A stretch of 64,000 nt of DNA from JBBSOK01 sp965219125 (lineage in GTDB: Bacteria > Bacteroidota > Bacteroidia > Flavobacteriales > Flavobacteriaceae): assembly GCA_965219125.1 (NCBI GenBank), contig CBDCMO010000002.1, forward strand, positions 2,746,549 through 2,810,548. Direction: 5' to 3'. The notes below the pieces were generated by a model. The model did no database searches. It was not told the DNA's origin and saw only the letters and a list, made by a program, of their open reading frames with translations. This document shows, in pieces, positions 60,091-64,000 of the stretch; the first letter of the stretch is position 1, and each line of letters opens with the position of its first letter. Position numbers and translations under genes: made by a program.

Positions 60091-60117
60091 TTTATTGCAA
60101 TATTACGATTAATGTTT
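60091..60117. promoter_or_regulatory. ArsR operator-like site upstream of arsR
   Basis: TTTATTGCAATATTA followed by CGATTAATGTTT, 10 bases before the arsR ATG. Nearly identical to the site at 59712-59738. Confidence 0.65.
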
Positions 60118-60240
60118 GTAATTTCAAAACGGATTTGAGTGCAAAGGCAAAAAAAAACAGCTATTTTTTTTTGCGTTGGCTTTTTGGTGGCGTTGGCTAA
60201 AAAATGAAAGTGCTGTTTGCGCGGGGGCTTTTTCTTTGCT

Positions 60241-60440
60241 TGTTGCTAACGGTTTTGTATATGGCTCGTAGCGTGTAAATTAGCAAATAATTTTCGGTTA
60301 AACACGAGCCGAATTTTTTAATTTTCTTATTACCTTTTTTCTCAATAAGCCAAATTAAAAAATTTGGCGGACTTGAAAATATGCCTTAACTGCGATTAAG
60401 CAACTAATTAGCTATGAGCTATATACGTTGTTATGCCACG
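60241..60440. repeat. Cassette-bordering palindromic repeat 1 (attC-like)
   Basis: About 200 bases, about 75-80% like the repeat at 61511-61712. Left arm TATATGGCTCGTAGCG pairs imperfectly with right arm GCTATGAGCTATATACG; an inner hairpin sits around AATTTGGCG. It ends with GTTATGCCAC (60430-60439), the exact complement of the 10 bases at 61511-61520. It is 4 bases from the stop codon of the membrane protein gene. Confidence 0.85.
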
Positions 60441-60444
60441 TTTT

Positions 60445-60879
60445 TTATTGCGGTGGATTTATCAGATTTTGTATAAAAGTCAACGCGTATCCTACAATTA
60501 AACCCAATAAAAAGGTAAAAGTCGAACCGTCTATTTTACCTTCGTAAGTCAGCCAACCAGCACTACCCACAATTATTAAAATAATTAAAGATGCGAATAA
60601 AGACATTTTTGTATTAAATCCTAAAGTTGTCTTTTTTATCTCAAGCCATTTGTCAGCAGTATTTTTAATTAGAGAAATCAAATTATCCGCATTATCTGAT
60701 AAAACGTGAATAGGATTACTTCGTTGCTTTAGTTCGTTTTCAAGATATTGAATTCTATTTGCTTGCTGATATATAAAATCAGCTCTTTCTTCTTTACTCA
60801 AATCCTCAACGATTACTGGTTTTCTTTCTTGAACTTGTTCAGTTTTTCCCGAGTCATTTTTCTTTTTTTTATCTGCCAT
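60445..60879 (-). CDS. Two-helix membrane protein, second gene of cassette 1
   Basis: 144 residues. Charged N-terminus (MADKKKKNDSGKTE), a coiled or amphipathic region (about 30-90: FIYQQANRIQYLENELKQ), then two membrane helices close together at the C-terminus (about 92-109 and 118-137), a layout seen in pore-forming or membrane-disturbing effectors. Start is 1 base after the stop of the wHTH gene (TAATATG), so the two are translationally linked. Family not recognised. Confidence 0.6.
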   Translation of the reverse strand: MADKKKKNDSGKTEQVQERKPVIVEDLSKEERADFIYQQANRIQYLENELKQRSNPIHVLSDNADNLISLIKNTADKWLEIKKTTLGFNTKMSLFASLIILIIVGSAGWLTYEGKIDGSTFTFLLGLIVGYALTFIQNLINPPQ

Positions 60880-60880
60880 A

Positions 60881-61498
60881 TTACATTGAAGTTAAAAAAC
60901 CATCTATTAATTGGTTCAGTTGAGTTGTAATAGTTTTTATTGTAATCGCTTTTGAAACTTCTTTAATAGATTTGAGAGTTTCTTTGACTATATTTTTTTT
61001 GGGTTTTGGTGATTTACTTTGCGAAATTAAGGTTTCATTTTCTGCAACTAATTCTTCTTTTAAATCACTTTCTTCAAGTTCAGATATAACCTTTTGTAGT
61101 TCGCTGATAATTTGTTTTAATTCCGAAAGTTCATTAGTATCAAAATGATTGTTTTGAGTTGAATGAATTGTTCCTTGTTGTATTGAGGAATTATTCATAT
61201 TCTCGATATTTATGACATTAATTGGCATAAAATGTTCAGTTGGCTCATTTGGATATTCGTATGCTTCTTCTATTTCTTTTATTCCATAATGAGTAATTGC
61301 TATTCCACCACCCAAAGCTCTTGGAACAAGTAAATCTTCGCCTTGTAGATATTCCACGATATTAGAAGTAGTTTCTCTGTCGTATTCAAGTTCCTTTCCT
61401 AATTCCCACATATTTACCATATAAGATTCACTCCCGTTCGTCTCTTTATATAGCTTTTCTAAAAATTCAAATCTCTGTTTTTTCTTTTGTTCTATCAT
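60881..61498 (-). CDS. wHTH/coiled-coil protein, first gene of cassette 1
   Basis: 205 residues. Winged-helix-like N-terminus (about 1-75: FEFLEKLYKETNGS, ELEYDRETTSNIVEYLQGEDLL, ITHYGIKEIEEAY), then a NIENMNNSSIQQGTIHSTQNN stretch (named in part as NNSSIQQGT), a coiled coil (about 122-160) and a C-terminal helix. The NNSSIQQGT-type segment occurs in several putative defence proteins as a short beta element between domains. It probably senses a signal for the membrane partner. Start ATG follows the shared cassette leader ATTTGAGAAAAA. Confidence 0.6.
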   Translation of the reverse strand: MIEQKKKQRFEFLEKLYKETNGSESYMVNMWELGKELEYDRETTSNIVEYLQGEDLLVPRALGGGIAITHYGIKEIEEAYEYPNEPTEHFMPINVINIENMNNSSIQQGTIHSTQNNHFDTNELSELKQIISELQKVISELEESDLKEELVAENETLISQSKSPKPKKNIVKETLKSIKEVSKAITIKTITTQLNQLIDGFLTSM

Positions 61499-61510
61499 TT
61501 TTTCTCAAAT

Positions 61511-61712
61511 GTGGCATAACGGTTTTGTATATGGCTCGTAGCGTGCAAATTTGAAAATTATTTTCGGATTAAGCACAAGCCAGATTTTTAAATTTTACTA
61601 TTTATTTTTTTATTGGAAATCGTCAAATTTAAAAATTTGGCGACTTTACAAATATGCCTTAACTTCGATTAATCAGCTAATTAGCTATGAGCTATATACG
61701 TTGTTGCCACAC
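61511..61712. repeat. Cassette-bordering palindromic repeat 2 (attC-like)
   Basis: About 200 bases. Left end GTGGCATAAC (61511-61520) belongs to cassette 1 and pairs exactly with 60430-60439; right end GTTGCCACAC (61703-61712) belongs to cassette 2 and pairs exactly with 62498-62507. Between them: TATATGGCTCGTAGCG and GCTATGAGCTATATACG as imperfect arms, and an inner hairpin CGTCAAATTT with AATTTGGCG. Confidence 0.88.
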
Positions 61713-61716
61713 GTTT

Positions 61717-62481
61717 TTATTCCGCTGTTCTCGGTTTATTCCTTGTAACTATTTCTTTTGCTATTTCAGCGATTCGTTTTGTTTCTTTTATGTATGCAAA
61801 TTCGATTAATTGCTCTAAAATTTCATAAGCGTCTAAAACATCCTCCGTTGCTACATTTCCAACGTGACTTCCTTCGTTTCCAATTATCTTTAAAGCGAGT
61901 AAATGATTGGCAATGTTTTTGTTTCTTTTTCCATAATGTTCTATTCTCTGGTGAAGAACTTTAAATTTATGAATTTTTCCAGCGTTTGTTTTTTTCCATT
62001 TAGGTGCTTTTAAGTCATCTAAAATCAATTCAATTGAGTTTCTTATTCTGTTCGCACAAGATGATAAATCATCAAAGTAGTTAGAAAAGGATAAATTTAT
62101 TTGTTCGGAAACATTCGCAGGAATTTTGTCAGAAAGTCTGAATAATCTCAAATTTGGATAAAAGTATTTTGGAAAGTAATCTGAAAATCGGTCTTCAACT
62201 AATTGTCCGTCTGGTAATTCTTTTCCAAAAACGATGTCTTTTAAACATTGTCCGCTGATAGTTACTAATTCTTTGCAATCAGCATTTTTGCATTGTAAAA
62301 TTCCACTAAATACGTGTTCAATTCCTTGGTCATAATTGTAGTATTCCATTTCTTTTCCCGTTGGCGTAATTTTAGTCAAAATTCCATTCAGGTCTAAAAT
62401 TCCTACGTTGCAAGTTGGGCAAGGATAACTTTTCGGATTGTTGTTATTAAAATTTCTTCTTGTCCAAATTTCTCTATTCAT
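61717..62481 (-). CDS. DUF4145-like protein with zinc ribbon (cassette 2)
   Basis: 254 residues from the ATG at 62481; a long upstream extension that reads into the cassette border is rejected. A zinc-ribbon-like N-terminus with two CxxC-type pairs (YPCPTCNVG, LQCKNADCKE), a middle region, and a C-terminal helical DUF4145-like part (about 155-240: RIRNSIELILDDL, NHLLALKIIGNEGSHVGNV), matching the xxGNxGxH pattern of DUF4145. Such proteins are often next to restriction or phage-defence genes. Single gene of cassette 2; the ATG follows the same CACATTTGAGAAAAA leader as cassette 1. Confidence 0.75.
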   Translation of the reverse strand: MNREIWTRRNFNNNNPKSYPCPTCNVGILDLNGILTKITPTGKEMEYYNYDQGIEHVFSGILQCKNADCKELVTISGQCLKDIVFGKELPDGQLVEDRFSDYFPKYFYPNLRLFRLSDKIPANVSEQINLSFSNYFDDLSSCANRIRNSIELILDDLKAPKWKKTNAGKIHKFKVLHQRIEHYGKRNKNIANHLLALKIIGNEGSHVGNVATEDVLDAYEILEQLIEFAYIKETKRIAEIAKEIVTRNKPRTAE

Positions 62482-62488
62482 AGGGTTT

Positions 62489-62509
62489 TTCTCAAATGTG
62501 TGGCAACAT
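62489..62509. repeat. Partial third cassette border
   Basis: TTCTCAAATGTGTGGCAAC is the same leader and inverted border as before cassette 1 (TTCTCAAATGTGGCATAAC). The rest of the repeat beyond is not conserved, so this is the outer end of the array or a damaged border. Confidence 0.7.
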
Positions 62510-62703
62510 GCGAATAAAAACCATATAGCGTTTATCCACATTATATTATTATCAAAACCAAATATAAACAAAGTAAAATTTAAAAAACCTATTGTGCAGT
62601 TAGTTGCAAAAAGATATTGCAAACTATCACCGCACAAAAGGTTTTAGTAATTTGTATTTATAGTATTGCCCAGCAATATTTTTAGTAAGCTTTCTAATTT
62701 GAT

Positions 62704-63129
62704 TTAGACTTTATTGTTTGGGTCAAATTCTACCATCCATTCAATGCCGTATTTATCTCTAAACATGCCAAAATAAGTTGCCCACGGACTGTCGCCAATT
62801 GGCATTTCAATACTTCCGCCCGCTGAAAGGCCGTTAAATAATTTGTCGGCTTCTTCACGACTTTCTGCGCTTAGGGATATTTTAGATCTGTTTTCATTTT
62901 CATTTACGCGGCCCATAAATTCGGGAACATCGTTTGCCATCAACATGTTTTTGCCAATTGGTAATGCAATGTGCATTATTTTATTGTTTTCGGTTTCAGG
63001 TATATTAGGATTTGGCATATCGCCAAATCGCATAAGGATTGCGAACGCTCCGCCAAATACAGATTTGTAAAAATTGAATGCTTCTTCAGCATTTCCATTA
63101 AAGTTGATGTAAGGATTAATAGTTGCCAT
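62704..63129 (-). CDS. VOC family (PhnB-like) protein
   Basis: 141 residues of the glyoxalase/bleomycin-resistance fold, PhnB-like: ATINPYINFNGNAEEAFNFYKSVFGG, IMHIALPIGKNMLMANDVPE and the C-terminal TYFGMFRDKYGIEWMVEF. PhnB-like proteins are of unknown catalytic role. It is followed by DoxX and SRPBCC genes in the same direction; the group probably belongs to one functional cluster. Confidence 0.93.
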   Translation of the reverse strand: MATINPYINFNGNAEEAFNFYKSVFGGAFAILMRFGDMPNPNIPETENNKIMHIALPIGKNMLMANDVPEFMGRVNENENRSKISLSAESREEADKLFNGLSAGGSIEMPIGDSPWATYFGMFRDKYGIEWMVEFDPNNKV

Positions 63130-63146
63130 ATTATTGTTTTTTGAAG

Positions 63147-63518
63147 TTAGTTGATTATTGAATTAATTTTGTGATATGAACTATAAGAAGCTATTAAAAT
63201 ACCGAAAAAGATAAGCGGGAAAAACGATTGAAAGGTTATTCCATCAATTGCAAAATGACTGATACTTGCAAAAATAAAATCAAATGCAAAACCTGCATAA
63301 GCCCATTCTTTTATATGTTTTGATACTTGTGGAATAATTAAAACCAAAGCTCCCAATACTTTAAAAACGACCAAAGCATTTCCAAAATATAGCGGATAGC
63401 CCAAATGTTGGATGCCTTCTTTTGCAAGTTCAGTTTGGGAGGTTAATGCAGGAAGTAATCCTTCCATTATAAAAATTAGTCCTGTGGTTACCCAAAAAAT
63501 GATTTTAAACTTCTTCAT
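63147..63518 (-). CDS. DoxX-like membrane protein
   Basis: 123 residues with four membrane helices (about 7-22, 41-62, 68-85, 93-113). The LGYPLYFGNALVVFKVLGALVLIIP stretch (named in part as GYPLYFGNALVVFKVLG) is typical of the DoxX-like subfamily in Bacteroidota. Electron-carrier or membrane-permeability roles are proposed for relatives; here the role is unknown. Confidence 0.85.
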   Translation of the reverse strand: MKKFKIIFWVTTGLIFIMEGLLPALTSQTELAKEGIQHLGYPLYFGNALVVFKVLGALVLIIPQVSKHIKEWAYAGFAFDFIFASISHFAIDGITFQSFFPLIFFGILIASYSSYHKINSIIN

Positions 63519-63557
63519 TATTATTTGTTTTTTGATGTGAATATTAAACTGATAAAA

Positions 63558-64000
63558 CTATGCGTCAGGGATATTGGGCTCAACTAATTTTTTCAATTTT
63601 TCCAAAGATTCCTGCCATCCCAAATAACACATTTCTACGGGTATCATTTCAGGAATACCTTCTTGTGTAATATTTAGTTCTGTGCCACATGTTACTTGTT
63701 TTATTTTTACAGTCATTGTCATTTCTCCCGGTAAATTTGGGTTGTCAAATCTATCGATGTATTTTAAAAATTCATTGGGTATAATTTCTACATATTCCCC
63801 TCCAAAAGATTCTGTTTTTCCTGTAGTAAAATTTGTAAAAGACATGTTATAAGTGCCACCTATTTTGGCATCCAAATGATGAACTTTCCCTACAAAGCCA
63901 TTAGGTGGCATCCAAGAAGCAAGCGCATCCGCATTCGTAAAAGCACGAAATACTTTTTCCGGACTTGCTGTAAAAACTCTGTGTAAGATTACATTGTTGT
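63558..64000 (-). CDS. SRPBCC/AHSA1-family protein (5' end outside window)
   Basis: At least 147 codons; the frame stays open to the right edge, upstream of the internal ATG at 63911. HRVFTASPEKVFRAFTNADALASW then MPPNGFVGKVHHLD shows the activator-of-Hsp90-like START domain (Bet v1 fold), and MCYLGWQESLEKLKKLVEP is the C-terminal helix. Such proteins bind small hydrophobic ligands. The start lies beyond the window. Confidence 0.9.
   Translation of the reverse strand, partial: NNVILHRVFTASPEKVFRAFTNADALASWMPPNGFVGKVHHLDAKIGGTYNMSFTNFTTGKTESFGGEYVEIIPNEFLKYIDRFDNPNLPGEMTMTVKIKQVTCGTELNITQEGIPEMIPVEMCYLGWQESLEKLKKLVEPNIPDA

Noticed and set aside
62482..62637. N-terminal extension of the DUF4145-like gene with a hydrophobic segment
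   Set aside because: It reads backwards through the cassette border and its leader; the ATG at 62481 has the same leader spacing as the gene of cassette 1.
1..64000. CRISPR array, tRNA, rRNA, insertion sequence or integrase
   Set aside because: No regularly spaced repeats with unique spacers, no cloverleaf or rRNA-like stretch and no transposase or tyrosine-recombinase catalytic protein were seen. The recombinase-like part is only the arm domain of the methylase.

Overview
This 64 kb window is chromosomal DNA from a low-GC member of the Bacteroidota, most likely the family Flavobacteriaceae. The signs are a type IX secretion (Por) C-terminal sorting domain, TonB-dependent receptor architecture, many lipoproteins with short LxxC lipoboxes, DUF families typical of Bacteroidota (DUF1573, DUF4421, DUF6428, DUF6799), a DASH cryptochrome, and recurring TAnnTTTG -7 promoter elements at gene starts. 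I see no rRNA, tRNA, CRISPR array, transposase or integrase.

Layout. (1) 0-36.5 kb is mostly ordinary flavobacterial chromosome: lipA (cut by the left edge), an ECF sigma factor with a glycosyltransferase, murB with an aminotransferase, a retropepsin/PDZ protein, valS, an M3 peptidase, a frameshifted dienelactone hydrolase, a sorbosone/glucose dehydrogenase-like lipoprotein, a TonB receptor, GtrA, GreA-like factor, acetyltransferases, an overlapping three-gene membrane/repeat-protein operon, a large T9SS VCBS/UnbV protein, cry-DASH, a tRNA-dihydrouridine synthase and an ABC exporter.

(2) 36.5-49.3 kb is accessory. A class II Fic protein lies between the intact 3' end of the ABC exporter gene and a decayed duplicate of that 3' end. 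Then come a ParE-type toxin-antitoxin pair, an ImmA/IrrE-like HTH-metallopeptidase with a P63C-domain partner, a membrane GAF-like protein with a 57-residue partner gene, a B12-type radical SAM protein, a restriction-modification pair (an MvaI/BcnI-like nuclease, and a C5-methyltransferase carrying what looks like a tyrosine-recombinase arm-binding domain), and a DUF2130 protein. Degenerate GC-rich repeats are scattered through this block.

(3) 49.5-57.5 kb returns to housekeeping-like and surface genes: HutD/DUF1826, TauE/SafE, a methionine-rich DUF6799 repeat lipoprotein, secreted proteins of unknown function, and a 13-unit 21-bp minisatellite.

(4) 57.5-60.1 kb is an arsenic operon, arsR - DUF6428 - arsC-like phosphatase - acr3, with two nearly identical operator-like sites, one before arsR and one before the structural genes.

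(5) 60.2-62.5 kb is the most unusual part. Two short gene units (a wHTH/coiled-coil plus membrane protein pair, and a DUF4145 protein) are separated and bordered by about 200-bp imperfect palindromes. Each unit carries its own exactly matching 10-base inverted termini, and the terminal sequence differs between the units in a compensated way. This is the layout expected of mobile gene cassettes of the integron attC type, though no integrase is visible here.

(6) 62.7-64 kb holds a VOC protein, a DoxX protein and an SRPBCC protein cut by the right edge.
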